A DNA stretch of 64,000 bases from Gautieria morchelliformis (taxonomy: Eukaryota; Basidiomycota; Agaricomycetes; Gomphales; Gomphaceae): assembly GCA_015179125.1 (NCBI GenBank), contig WHVA01000059.1, forward strand, positions 186,001-250,000. The letters are read 5' to 3'. The translations under genes were made by a program, and so were the position numbers. Shown here one piece after another: positions 20,922 through 31,550 of the stretch (positions within the stretch are counted from its first letter, which is position 1; each line of letters opens with the position of its first letter). The notes beneath the pieces were generated by a model, which was not told the DNA's origin, ran no database searches, and saw only the letters and a program-made list of their open reading frames with translations.

Positions 20922-23900
20922 TCACTTGTTGGCCAATTCTCGTATGTAGTGATAACGAATGTCGATGCGTTTGGTCCGCTTATGAAAAACGTTATTAGTT
21001 GTGATTTCTTTTGCTCCAGAGGAATCACAAAAAACTTCGAGTGGGAGGTCAACGGTGAAATCGAGTTGATTCAAAAGGGAAAGCGTCCACTGTGTGTGCT
21101 TTGCACATTTGCAGAGAGCCATGTACTCGGCTTCAGTGGACGACAAAGCGACGGTGTGTTGCTTCTGGGTGGCCCAAGCGATAGCACCCCCGGCGAGGAT
21201 GAGGGTGTAGCCGGTCATCGAGCGGCGGTTATCAGGATCGGAGGCCCAGTCAGAGTCGCTGTACCCGATAATTCAGTGGAATCATTAGATCCGTATGTCA
21301 GCGTGACATCTCATGTGGCAAACAAGTAACGGAGTACGTGCTGCGCAGTGTATAGATGTTCTTGGGCAGGCTTGGAACCGAATTGAGAGAGCCGGTTGAC
21401 AGCAAAACAGATGTCGGGTCGGGAACCTAACATGGCGTACATGAGCGATCCAACGATTTGCTGATATTGAGAAGTAAGGGACGAGTCTGAGTCTTTCTCG
21501 GTGTTCACGACGAGCTGTGTCCCTGTGGCGAGTGGGGTATAATTTGGTCTGCAGCTAGACATGTTGAAACACGTTAGCATGCATTCAATGTAATGCGACT
21601 GGCCGATGGTGAGCGATCTCTTCGGACGGTCACGAGTGATGTGTAGACCAAGGAATTGTCTGATCTCCCCTAGATCAGTTATCTTGTAGCGCATGGCAAG
21701 TGCGCGTTTGAGGTCTTGAATTGCATCTAGGATGCCTAAAAGGGTGATGTCGTCAACATAGACCAATGCTATAAGCGGGTCCCCCCCGTCGTGACGTTTG
21801 ATAAAGATTGAAGCATCGTTAGATATGAGTTTCTGAAATCTGAGTCCCTCCAGTGTGTCGTTCAGGTGGATGTGCCACTGCCGACCCGCCTGCTTTAAGC
21901 CGTAGATGGCCTTTTTGAGGCGACACACCTTGTCTTCCTTCCCTTGGATCGCAAAACCCTTCGGTTGATCTATATAAATTTCCTCGTCCAAGTCTCCGTT
22001 GAGATACGCTGATTTGATATCAACATGGTGGATGTCCCAATCCAACCGGGCTGCGAGCGCGAGCAGCAACCTCAAGGAGTCGAGTCTTGCAACGGGCGCG
22101 AAGGTTTCTTCAAAATTGATGCCGGTGGTTTGTGAAAAACCTTTGGCGACGAGACGTGCACGGTAACGGATGACAAGGCCGGTGGTGTCACGCTTCGTTA
22201 AGTATACCCACTTACATTTAATTGCCTTGCAACCTTGTGGGAGGTCACACAATTCCCAAGTGCCATTTTCAAGAAGGCACTTGATCTCCTCTTGCATGGC
22301 AGGGCGCCATTTCTCCGCATCCGAGCATGAGATCGCGTACTCATACGTGTTTGGATCACCGGTAGGTGTTGTTGGTGCTGAAGCCAGGTACGATACTATT
22401 GAGTCGTCCCATGTCACGGACGCTGATGACGAGTCATGCAGAGTGGATGGGCCAGCTTTGTGGCTGTGGTATGCGTCTGGGCTGGCATTGTCCGGTTGTG
22501 GGGCTAGGACGCGCTGTTGGATGCGTTGGGATCGGCGGATGAGGGGTTCAGGAGTTCCAGGTGGTGCAGGAAGTTGATCAGGAGCTGCACCTGGTTCAAT
22601 TTCTGGTGGAGCACTCGCTGCATTGGGAATGTTGGGTGGTGGCAACGCTGACGGGGCTGTGGGAGGCTGGTCAGCCGTACCAGGTGGCGCTGGTGGTACA
22701 GGGTATATGTCTTCGTCGTCGCTCTCTGGTAGAGCTAGATCGATTTGCGCGGATGGCGATGATGGTTGTGAGAGAAGAGGTGGAGCAGGCGTGGGAGAAT
22801 TGAGTGGGAGCTTTGGGGTAGATTTGAGAGGAAAAACTGTTTCCTCGAAAACGACGTCAGTAGATATGACTGTCTGTTTGGACAATTGGTTCCACAACTT
22901 ATACCCCTTAGTGGAATTGTCATACCCTACGAACACGAGCTTTTGTGAGGTTGGATCATATTTTGTTCGATTTGTCATTATGTGGGCATACGCGAGGCAT
23001 CCAAAGATGCGGAGATAGGAGAGGTCGGGTTTGCGTCCTGTCAGAAGTTCATATGGGGAAGTATTTGAGATGACGCGAGATGGGGCTCGGTTTCGAACAT
23101 GTACCGCAGCGCCCACTGCTAACTCCCAGAATCCTTGTGATATGCCTGCACTGTACAACATTGCTCTGGCCACCTCTGCTATTGTTCGGTTTGCGCGTTC
23201 AGCAACTCCGTTCTGCTGAGGTGTGTTCGGCGCAGTGAGACTATGGTGTATACCTTGCTTTTCCAGGTATTGAGTGAATTCCTGTGATAGGAACTCCCCC
23301 CTGCGATCAGTGCGTATAGCTCTGAGCAATCCGTCGTAATAGTTTCCAACTAGTGCATGGAAATTCTTAAGGTGCGTGAAAGCTTCACTCTTAGCTTTTA
23401 AGAAATAGATCCATTTGTGCCGTGTATAGTCATCAACTAAAACGAAGTGGTAATAGTTGCCTTGGATCGAGCGGGTATTCATCGGGCCTGCTAGGTCCAT
23501 GTGGACAAGAGCGAAGGGTTCAGTGCAGCGATGAGTTGAAGGGACAAACTTTCGCCGCATGGACTTTCCTAGTAGGCAGCCTTCACATGTAGCTAGTGCA
23601 CGTTTTGTACCTGACTCGAGCTTGTCATCGATGTGTTGCAAAGATGACCAAGAGAGGTGTCCCAGTTGAGCGTGGAGGATGTTGAGTGGGGTGACATGTA
23701 CATGTGATATAGAGGGAGCGTTGGTTTGCAGTGAGAGCCAGTAGTGTTGTCCGTTCACTCGTGCTTCTGCAAATACTGTTCCGTTCTTTGATATTGTGGC
23801 TTTAGAGCCTGAAAAAGCTGTTGTGAAGCCTTTTAGGTCAATTTTTAGCACGCTGAAGAATCTTCCTCCAATGTCAGGTGCGTGCAGCACATCATGGAGA

Positions 23901-25000
23901 GTGATCTTCCGTTCCTGACCATTGACTCTTGATAGCCCAGTGACCGTGCCTATGCCAATGTAGGGGACAGAGGTCGTTTTATCGGCAAAGTAGGCACGTC
24001 TGGGTGCGGCAAGTGAACGGTACTCTGAGAAGTCGGCGATGTCGTTTGTGATGTGGTCAGTGCATCCTGAATCCAACATCCACTTGCGTTCACATGCGAT
24101 ATAAAAGCAGACAGCATCGTTGGAAGTCTCAGCAGTAGATACAGGTGCTTTCGTAGCAACCAAATCAGGATGGTCTGATATAACGGCGGTCACTGAGGGT
24201 GTTGTTCCCTTTTCCTTTTTCTCTTTTTTCTTTCCCTTCCCTTTTCGTGCTTCAGACTGGGCTTCTTCGCGTGAGAGGCCACGAGCTTTGCGTCTACAGT
24301 CCTTTTCCCAATGTCCAGTGCTGGTGCAGTAATTGCACTTATCTTTTCCAATGTTCGACTTCGCGCGGATGGCATTTGCGCTTGGTTGTGAGCCCTGTCG
24401 AAGTTCCTCGGACAGGATGCGACTCCGAGTGTTTTCCCAGTCAATCTTGGAAAAGTCGGTGATGGTAGCAAGGATCGTTTGCTGCATGATTTCGTATGAT
24501 GAGGGTAGGGCCTGGAGCACATTGAGCGTGTGGAGGGGGTCACTGATAGCTAGGCCCGCTGCGACGATGCGATTCTTCAGCTCAGACATCTCGTCGATCT
24601 GCTGAGTGAGTTGCGTGCCAGGTGAGAAAGTCATCGTGGTGTATCTGCGATAGTCGACCCAGAGATTTAGGCCGGTCCTCGTTCCGTAAGTCGTCTTGAG
24701 GTTACCCCAATTTTCTTCCAGGGTTTTCGTCATGTCAAGGGACTGGTGAACGGAAGGCTTTACTGAGACTAGTATGAGGGAGAGGCCTTGTCGAGAACGC
24801 TTCTCCCAATCATCGAATCGCTTGTGCTCCTCGTCAGTTGGTGGAGTGCTCATGGAGGGGGTTGATTCGGTCCCTTCAGCGATGCGTAGTGCGTCGATGA
24901 ACATTAGTGCGGCTTTCAGCGAGAAAGCCCAGCTGTCCCAGTTCGTCCCATCAAACTTCTCGATGGTGGAGAGTAATTTCGAGGTGGTTGTGTCGGCCAT
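20922..25000 (-). CDS. Copia gag-pol polyprotein, broken in the RNase H region
   Basis: A single frame from ATG 25000 encodes, in order: a gag domain (residues 1-215); a CCHC knuckle CNYCTSTGHWEKDC (about 219-233); aspartic protease WMLDSGCTDHI (about 307); the integrase zinc region and a DDE core with DLAGPMNT, IRTDRRGEF and PQQNGVAERANRT (about 450-610); a long proline-rich linker; and reverse transcriptase with ARLDSLRLLLALAARLDWDI, KAIYGLKQAGRQWH and YVDD (about 900-1090). The integrase-before-RT order defines copia. An in-frame TGA at 21313-21311 sits in FAT*DVTL, where a CGA arginine codon is likely. A one-base deletion near 21266-21274 shifts frame before SDSDWASDPDNRRSMTGY. The rest of RNase H (KQHTVALSSTEAEYMALCKC) continues to 20922. 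The element probably cannot move on its own. Confidence 0.93.
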
Positions 25001-25090
25001 GGTTGGGTGCGGAAACTGCAGGTAGAGGGAATGTGATATGTAGTCGACTATCTGTAGGTTTGGGGCGATTTGAGCGTGGGGCCCATAACC

Positions 25091-25373
25091 TGTTGGCGCA
25101 GTAGTCTAGATAGATACTAAGACGACTTCAGTGTAAGCTGATTATTAGTGAGAAGTAATAAGTACCTAAGACGACTTCAGTGTAAGCTGAGAGGTCGTCG
25201 AGCAAGCGTACACTACTTATACTCTATAGTTCCTTTTGTACTCTAAAATGGGAATGGGGACAATAGGATAAGACAATAAGGAGCTAAACAAAGGGAAACT
25301 GCGGAGACTGCGCAAGAAGAACAATGTGCAAAGGGGGATTGGTGATCAGTCAAGTATGACCAGTTTTACAACA
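25091..25373 (-). repeat. 5' LTR of the copia element
   Basis: 283 bp. Followed on the minus strand by the primer-binding region at 25077-25090. Confidence 0.95.
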
Positions 25374-25749
25374 AAATATCCTGCCAGACACATCAGGGAG
25401 AGCAGTGGGCGGGTGTCACTTTTTAGTGCTTCCCTGCTCATTTGAACATGACCAAGCATTGCATATGTGTAATGCAATAGCATTAATTGACTGTTTTTCT
25501 GGCTGTGCACCATCTGCACCTGACCGAATGCCGACTGGGCGTATGTAGGGAAAGCAGAACACTTGACAAATGCAGATAACGGGATCGAAACTGCTACACA
25601 GGTGCCTGAGACTTATCTGGAAGTGAGGCGTTGGGAAAGCATAACTCCCCAAGCCACAGACTCTGTGCAAGATGTGCGAGGAAGCCGAAGAACTCTAATC
25701 AAGGGGCAAAGTTGAGACTGCATCAGGAAAACTGAACAGCATGTATATA

Positions 25750-25914
25750 CCGTATGTATGATATATACTTCTTATACCTGAGCCCTGGTTCAAGACACTG
25801 CAGGCACCCCTCCCCCTTTGTGTAGTGGATCTGGTATTTGCTATATTGTACATACCATATATACCATATATACTATACATATTCCATAGGTGATCCCAAA
25901 CCTTGTCTGTCAGG
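25750..25914. other. AT-rich spacer
   Basis: Contains short TATATAC/GTATATA palindromic runs at 25850-25885. Nothing else is recognised. Confidence 0.4.
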
Positions 25915-26930
25915 GGACACCCTGTTTTCCAACTCCAACACCATCCTGACCAATTCTGACAGTACCCCGAGTTCCACTTCCATTTCTGATTCTGATTATG
26001 GAAACATTTTCACTTCTGGGAGAACTTCCACCAGTCCCATTTGCTTCACCAATTCCCCTCCAATTTCTGACTTCCACTTTTGGAACAGTGTCAGATGTCA
26101 AGCAACTTGCGTAGTACACAGCATCCAGGGTTGGTCAAGGGCCAGGGAGGCCAAGGGACTGCAGGGTTGTGGTGAGAGCTGGGTGTTGGCCCTGGCTACG
26201 GACGAGTGTAGTATAATATGGGTGAGGGCATCTGGGGATGAACAATATTATGGAGCTCTGCATTTGTTGAATATCTTCCAAGTCAAGTGACCATTGTGAT
26301 GCCATACTAGATGTAAGGGAGTCCAGGGACTGAAGAGCAGTAGAATTTGAAGATGATTTGATGGATGGCATGGTGAAACTGATAATGAACTGATGAGGGC
26401 TATGATGGGATGGCTAAGGCTGAGATGACTTAGATGTGTGCGGAGTTTTGTGGATTTTCACTGCATGTCGTTTATTGTTCCTTCACGGGACAAACTCCAT
26501 GAGTTCTATAGGATGTACCCCAGTGCCCCTCGTCAGATCCGTTTTCTGGCCTTTCAATCTCTCATGTCCCATGCTTCAAGGATGCAGCATGCTAGAGGGG
26601 GGATGATGTCAGGGGACACCCTGTTTTCCAATTCCAACACCATCCTAACCAATTGCTACAGTACCCTGAGCTCTGCTTCCATTTCCAATTCCAATTCCAG
26701 AAACATTCCCACTTCTGGGAGAACTTCTGCCAGTCCTGTTCACTTCACCAATTCCGCTCCATTTTCTGACTTCCACTTTCAGAACAGTGTTGGAAGTCAA
26801 GTGACTTGTGTAGTACATGGCATCCAGGGTTGGTCAAGGGTCAGGGAGGCCAAGGGAATGTAGGGTTGATGGTGAGAGCTGGATGTTATCCCTGGCTGTG
26901 GACCAGCATAGTATAATACAGGTTCGCTGG
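25915..26930. repeat. Direct repeat of a 320-bp unit
   Basis: Units at 25915-26235 and 26609-26930 both begin AGGGGACACCCTGTTTTCCA and end AGTATAATA. They are separated by 370 bases of different sequence. Neither strand gives an intact protein. The second unit leads directly into gypsy-like sequence interrupted by the Harbinger-like element, so this may be retroelement debris. Confidence 0.5.
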
Positions 26931-26945
26931 CATTGGGGGTCCTTA

Positions 26946-27899
26946 GAGCTCGTTCGGCGGCGGAATTGTAATTCGCAATTAGAAAACACAATGTCAATTC
27001 GGGTGGTGCTGTATTGTGATCTCGTTTGCTCAGTTTCAGCCCACCGAACGCGACACTCAAAATGTGTGATTTTGCTCAATTTCACCGAAGGCAGCCGAAC
27101 ACTTCCAAACTGAAATTCTGTCACATGACACAGAATTTTTCCTCTGCACCGCTGCCACCGCACCACTTCGAAGAAAGCAATGGCGCCAGTACATTCCCGA
27201 TTGAGACAGGGCACGTTGGAGAGGCTCCAGAAACACCGAATAGATACGCAGCACATGTACTCACCAGGATATATGCATCCCACACCTCTTTCGACGCCGT
27301 GACAAGCTTCTTGCCCTCATTCCATCCGAACCCAGGTTGCTCACGCAATGTTTTGACTGTCTTGTAATGTGTCTTGAGCTAACTAGTAGATTAGAAACCA
27401 GTGGTATAGAATTGAAAAGGTACTTACGCGCTGCCAGCACGTCTTACAGGGCCCTATTTTCTTGGCTACTGCAGGACTGAACTTTGTTGCCAATGCCGTG
27501 ACAACAAGACTCCAAGTGGTGGCCTTCCAGCCCGATTCCGCTTGAGTACCACCCTTGCGTGCTTGGAGGAGTACAGCGATGAGCTCGGCCTCCTCTTCAG
27601 CTGTCCAGTAAATGCTTTCCTTTTTTGGCTTGTCCGATCTGGGAACCGCCATGACGTAGTGCGTAGAGCGACCTGGTGTAATGACGGAAGGCGATTCGGT
27701 TTTCAAAATAATGAGGAATTCTGGTCAGAACCAGAATTCCAACTTACCTATGAAAATAGCAATCGCAGAAGTTGGCAATTTCCGAAATTGTGTCAGTCGA
27801 ACGGTCACACAATCTCACACAATTTTCGGAATCATCTGGAATCAACGTGATCTCATTTTGGGTGTGTGATTCCATACGATTCCGTAGTTGAACGGGCTC
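26946..27899 (-). mobile_element. PIF/Harbinger-like element retaining only its Myb/SANT gene
   Basis: Inverted ends GAGCTCGTTCGGC (from 26946) and GTTGAACGGGCTC (to 27899) are flanked by TTA (26943-26945, 27900-27902), the 3-bp target typical of PIF/Harbinger. The inverted copy of the host sequence at 28247-28300 shows the site with a single TTA and no insertion. The 954-bp interior has the two-exon Myb/SANT-like gene on the minus strand but no DDE nuclease, so the element is non-autonomous. Confidence 0.75.
27267..27646 (-). CDS. Myb/SANT-like DNA-binding protein of a Harbinger-type element
   Basis: Exon 1 starts at ATG 27646 (MAVPRSDKPKK; an upstream in-frame extension reaches 27706). It encodes YWTAEEEAELIAVLLQARKG, SGWKATTWSLVVTALATKFS and GPCKTCWQRV, with the spaced tryptophans of a SANT/Myb fold. 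After an intron at about 27368-27430, exon 2 encodes VKTLREQPGFGWNEGKKLVT and SKEVWDAYIL, then meets a GTGAGT donor at about 27266. The downstream exon is not found. In PIF/Harbinger elements a Myb-like partner binds the element ends and helps the transposase reach the nucleus. Here it would have to act in trans. Confidence 0.65.
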
Positions 27900-27902
27900 T
27901 TA

Positions 27903-28084
27903 GACTTTCTCTTCAGATTTCCCCTTGTAAGGTGAGGATTCCCTCTCTTGTATATTCTGTTCATTATGTATGTACTTCAGATTTCCCCTTTTCAGCTGTG
28001 TGGTAGTGTGATCTCCAGTGGCTGGAATGGTGATGGAGTGTGAAGTTGAACTGGGACAGGTGCAGGGACCACCATGCATGTCGT
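27903..28084. other. Gypsy-like debris, one arm of an inverted pair
   Basis: The segment CTTTCTCTTCAGATTTCCCC just right of the Harbinger-like element is the inverted counterpart of 28247-28300. CAGATTTCCCCTT recurs again at about 27975. No gene was found. Confidence 0.4.
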
Positions 28085-28300
28085 CAATTCAATTTCTTGG
28101 ACATGCGGAAGTACTCAAGGTTCTTGTGGTCCATCCAGATCTCAAACTGGCACAGAGCACCCTCGAGGAAATGCCCCACCCCTCCGACACCCTGATGATT
28201 GCCAGCATCTCCTTGTCATGGATCTCATAGTTCTGCTCCACAGGACTAAGGAGCTTAAGGGGAAATCCAAAGAGAAAGTCTAAGGACCCCCAATGCCAGT
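28085..28300 (-). pseudogene. Gypsy RNase H fragment
   Basis: Minus-strand translation reads LLSPVEQNYEIHDKEMLAII, the conserved RNase H block of Ty3/gypsy pol. After a frame change it encodes residues matching the usual EWRHFLEG.. and HKNLEYF segments. It is truncated at both ends. Confidence 0.7.
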
Positions 28301-29012
28301 GACAGCAGCTCAGCTTTTGAGGAAGCATCCCCATCCATATTTTCCAAAATCCTTTGCCATGGGGGATTCAGTATTTTTCCAAGATTCACCCGAACCATTT
28401 ATATTTCTTGGATATATGGGAAATGTTTCTTATGGCAGTAAAGGAAAAGAGGGATACGAGGCAGAATTTAGGGCTCCATACCCCACAATCCCCCCTACGT
28501 CGGTCCGTCTTAATCTCCATCAAAAAGCATCAAGAGACTGTATTCGACTCCCTCCCCCTCATATCTTGTCATGGGAGTGGATCAAGGAGAAACTTAGGAG
28601 TTATTTCTGTTGGTAATTCATCATCCTCCCCCTCATGACTCAGTCCATTTGACTCACTCTCTGACTCACCTTGGAGAAGATGGATAAGCATATGACTTTG
28701 GATTGGTGGACTATTCCTGTTGTTCTTTTATATGACTCATTTCTTTCTTGCATGACTCACCCAGTTTCCTTTCTTGCTAGTTATTTCCTATTATTACTCA
28801 CCATTGTTCTATCTTTGGATTCTCCATACTTTACTGACTCATTACCCCTATTTGACACATACTCACATACTTTTGCTATTGTCATTTCTCCATTGTTTCC
28901 CCTTTTGCACTTTGGCTCTCATGCTGACTCACACTGCTCACTTAGCCCCCTACCTACTCCATCACATCGTCTCGCATTGTTATGACATTGTTATAGCTTG
29001 GGGCACTGGAGA
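28301..29012. other. Unassigned T-rich region
   Basis: No protein was recognised on either strand. The right part holds a cluster of TGACTCA sites (see the separate entry). Confidence 0.4.
28636..28930. promoter_or_regulatory. Cluster of seven TGACTCA motifs
   Basis: TGACTCA, the Gcn4/AP-1 type bZIP site, occurs seven times in under 300 bases (about 28636, 28649, 28662, 28732, 28752, 28835, 28924), all as TGACTCA on the plus strand. Chance expectation is far below one. Either a degenerate tandem repeat or a bZIP-responsive control region would explain it. Confidence 0.35.
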
Positions 29013-29195
29013 CATGGCAAAATTTTCTGACTTTGGAAACCTACTGGAAATCCTAAGGATATTCCACATTTCTTCAAAATTTCTCTGATAAAACATTGAA
29101 TTTTCAACCAATTTCCTGAACTGGGAAATTTTGAAGAAATGTGGAATATCCTTAGGATTTCCAGTAGATTTCCAAAGTCAGGAAATGTTGCCATG
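29013..29195. mobile_element. Hairpin MITE inserted in copia gag
   Basis: Two arms of about 72 bases are near-perfect inverted repeats around a loop of about 35 bases. The ends read CATGGCAA and TTGCCATG. It interrupts the truncated gag of the copia remnant at 29196-29356. The target duplication cannot be separated from the palindromic CATG end. Confidence 0.6.
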
Positions 29196-29356
29196 GGAGG
29201 ATCAGGAGGTCGAGTGACTCTCCCTTCTACATGCTTGAGTAGATTTTTGGACTCGAAATAGCTGATGAGAGTGGCTCGCCACAATGGCCAATTACTTCCA
29301 TCAGTAGCAAGCTTCTCAACACCCAATAGCTTCTCAGAAGTGTCTCCGGGGCCCAT
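29196..29356 (-). pseudogene. Truncated copia gag N-terminus
   Basis: Starts at ATG 29356 with MGPGDTSEKLLGVEKLATDG and continues SNWPLWRATLISYFESKNLL, an N-terminal gag motif of fungal copia elements, until the MITE cuts it. It follows an LTR and the same GTTATGGGCCCC primer-binding region as the complete copia element, but belongs to a different family. Confidence 0.7.
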
Positions 29357-29361
29357 AACCC

Positions 29362-29848
29362 TGTAGAGGACAGGAATTATAGGCAGTAGGAATGGACTTC
29401 TTGCTCAAAAGAATAGACTAGAAAACAATTCACTCTCTCAGTGAATTTAGTTGTCACTATAAATATATTATACACTACCTAGAAAACAATTCACTACAGA
29501 GGATTTCTAGGTTAATAAATCGAAAGAATGCTAGACTAATTTACTTGCCTCTCTCAGTGAATTTAGTTGTCACTGAGAGAGGGGGAAACTGTTTCACTGC
29601 ACATGTACTACTACCCGGCCCTTTAGCGCCCAAGAGCTCGCGCGTCGAAGTCATTTCAGACTCCGCTGGGTGCAGCCGCTTGTGAAAGTAGGAATAACAA
29701 AATGAAATAGAGTGAGTGGAAAATTTCGAAAATAACCAGAGAAATGGATGCATAATACAAGAACAAAATGAGAAGAAATTGAGAAACCACACAACAAATT
29801 GGATATATTATGCTTGATTTTGGTGCAGGAGCATAAATGCACCCAACA
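29362..29848 (-). repeat. 5' LTR of a truncated copia element (family Y)
   Basis: 487 bp, reading TGTAGAGGACAGG..GCACCCAACA on the plus strand. It is homologous to the solo LTR at 38275-38763. Both contain a TCTCTCAGTGAATTTA element repeated near each third of the LTR. The gag remnant lies on its left, and its outer end abuts a gypsy integrase fragment at 29849. Confidence 0.75.
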
Positions 29849-30325
29849 CACTCACGGTCTGTACGGGCAGCGGAATGGTCGGAACGCGATGGACTGCTCC
29901 ACTTCAGAGGCAAGGTCTATGTTCCAGGTGGGGCAGACCTCCGCCGTCGCATCGTGTCCCAGCACCATGACACACGGGTCGCTGGGCATGCTGGCAGGTG
30001 GAAGACGCTGGAGTTAGTGGCTCGGAATTACTAGTGGCCTCAGATGTCCCGCTACATCGGACAGTACATGAAGACGTGTGACCTTTGTCTCCGAACCAAA
30101 GCGCAACGACATCCGCCCGTCAGAGAACTTGTTCCGCTTCTGATTCCCGAGTCCCGCTGGACACCATCAGTGTCGACTTCATCGTTGAACTCCCAGAGTC
30201 TCATGGCTATGATGCGATCATGAACGTCGTGGATTCGGTAAGCAAGGTGTCCCACTTCATTCCGACGCACACGACGATCACAGCCCTCGGAGCGGCCCGC
30301 CTGTTCCTTGCACATGTCTGGAAGA
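29849..30325 (+). pseudogene. Gypsy integrase fragment
   Basis: Plus-strand translation gives ELVARNY*WPQMSRYIGQYM, CDLCLRTKAQRHPPV, then after a shift SRWDTISVDFIVELPESHGY-like sequence and GAARLFLAHVWK. These are the zinc-binding and first-aspartate parts of a chromovirus-type integrase. A TAG replaces a tryptophan-context codon and at least one frameshift is present. It resembles, but is not a copy of, the integrase at 59.3 kb. Confidence 0.75.
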
Positions 30326-31013
30326 GAAATCTATCAAGAAACAAGCTCTATAGCTATCAAACAAGTCTACAGTTACTTCAGGAGGTGAAACAGTGAATCA
30401 TGGATATTTCTGGATGATATTCTGGATGATTTGTTCGTAAATTTATGGTAGCTACTTATACTAAAATAGTAGTGAGTACCAGTGTTCAAGATAGTGAGTG
30501 AATGGGTCAGGATAATGTGGAAATGCTCCACAGGCTGCATACAGCTGTGGAGCAGGAACAATGATGGGGATACTTGTCCTACTGACAAGTATCTAAGCTG
30601 GGACCTTGGAGCAATGTACAAAGCCCCTTTCAACATGTAATACAGCTCGTAATCAGTGGAGCTGGTCAGGGGAATAGAACAGAAAAGAAATCATGTGTGT
30701 CCTGTGCTGTGTGCCTACAGCAGCCTTGGCAAGGGATTTGCCATCTCTGTACCTCTCTCCTGAGGTAGCTATTCAGTAAGTCCATAGATAGGATTGTATA
30801 CTGTAATCTCCATCGTGTCCGATGTCCCTGTATGGGACTATTAGTCCCATAGCAATATTTCTTCTGACCAGGGCCCAGGTGCCTGCTTTCCAGGGCAGGC
30901 ACTGCTACTGGTGCATGGATTATTTCTCCCAGATGTTAGCTCAGTTAGACGATTGTATAGACCTTAGAATACTGTGTGATATAGCTATCCATTTATTCTA
31001 ACATCCCTCAGAT
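30326..31013. other. Unassigned region
   Basis: No protein recognised. A 21-base palindrome (TATGGGACTATTAGTCCCATA) lies near 30832. Confidence 0.4.
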
Positions 31014-31550
31014 CGCGTCGTAATATTCGACGTTTGCTACGTCGGAATATTCGTCGTATGTCCCACGACCAAACTTGATGGTCGTGTTCGTTCCATAGTT
31101 GATCGTGGAACGGCTGCCTATGCAGGCTGGTTGCAGCGCGATTGGTTGCTCCAGGGAGAACGTCTTCATCCCTGTAGCTCGCGTGAATTCGGGGGACAGC
31201 AGTACCCCTTCGCTGCCGCTATCTAGCAGGCAGTGGGCTTTTGCGCCGTTTATTTCCCAGTACCCCGATAGGGTACGGTTCTCACTGTGCGGACGCGTTG
31301 GCCACATCCTGTGTTTGCTTCGGTGGTGATACACCAGCTCGGCCGCCTTGTCTGGCGTGACCGATGTGCGTGCTGCCATAACCTTCGTGGCGGTCTCGTC
31401 TTCCAGTGCAAATCTGATCGCGCTGGACCTGTAGGTGGTGTTTTCCACCTCCTCATCCCATTCATAGTATTGGGACCGCTCTGGGTCCCATTCTTCAGTG
31501 GGCGCATCTCCGTTGTCCGGAGTGTCGTTGGGTTGGGGATCACCATGCCC
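31014..31550 (-). pseudogene. Gypsy protease-region fragment
   Basis: Minus-strand copy of the sequence at about 62580-63110. It encodes VYHHRSKHRMWPTRPHSENR, then YWEINGAKAHCLLDSGSEGV with the aspartic-protease DSGS, and ends abruptly at NVEYYDAI. It is the same family as the interrupted gypsy at 53.6-64 kb. Only the gag end and protease remain. Confidence 0.8.

Larger units (their letters stand above)
20510..25373 (-). mobile_element. Full-length Ty1/copia retrotransposon
   Basis: LTRs at 20510-20792 and 25091-25373 (283 bp each) start TGTTGGCGCAG and end TTTTACAACA as read on the plus strand. They are flanked by the 5-bp duplication AAATA (20505-20509, 25374-25378). Copy A retains the empty site (ATCATAAATATCC near 14131). 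On the coding (minus) strand the 5' LTR is followed by the primer-binding region GGTTATGGGCCCCA, and the 3' LTR is preceded by a purine tract GTACGGGGGAG. The LTRs differ at about 11 positions, nearly all transitions. Confidence 0.95.
14630..25749. repeat. Tandem segmental duplication, copy B
   Basis: Head-to-tail partner of 2395-14498. It carries a Helentron-like insertion (18823-20194) and a copia element (20510-25373). Copy A shows the unoccupied state of both sites, at 6970 and at 14133-14137. Confidence 0.85.

Noticed and set aside
21300..25100. Plus-strand frames opposite the copia polyprotein
   Set aside because: All lie antisense to a 1229-codon coding frame with clear domains.
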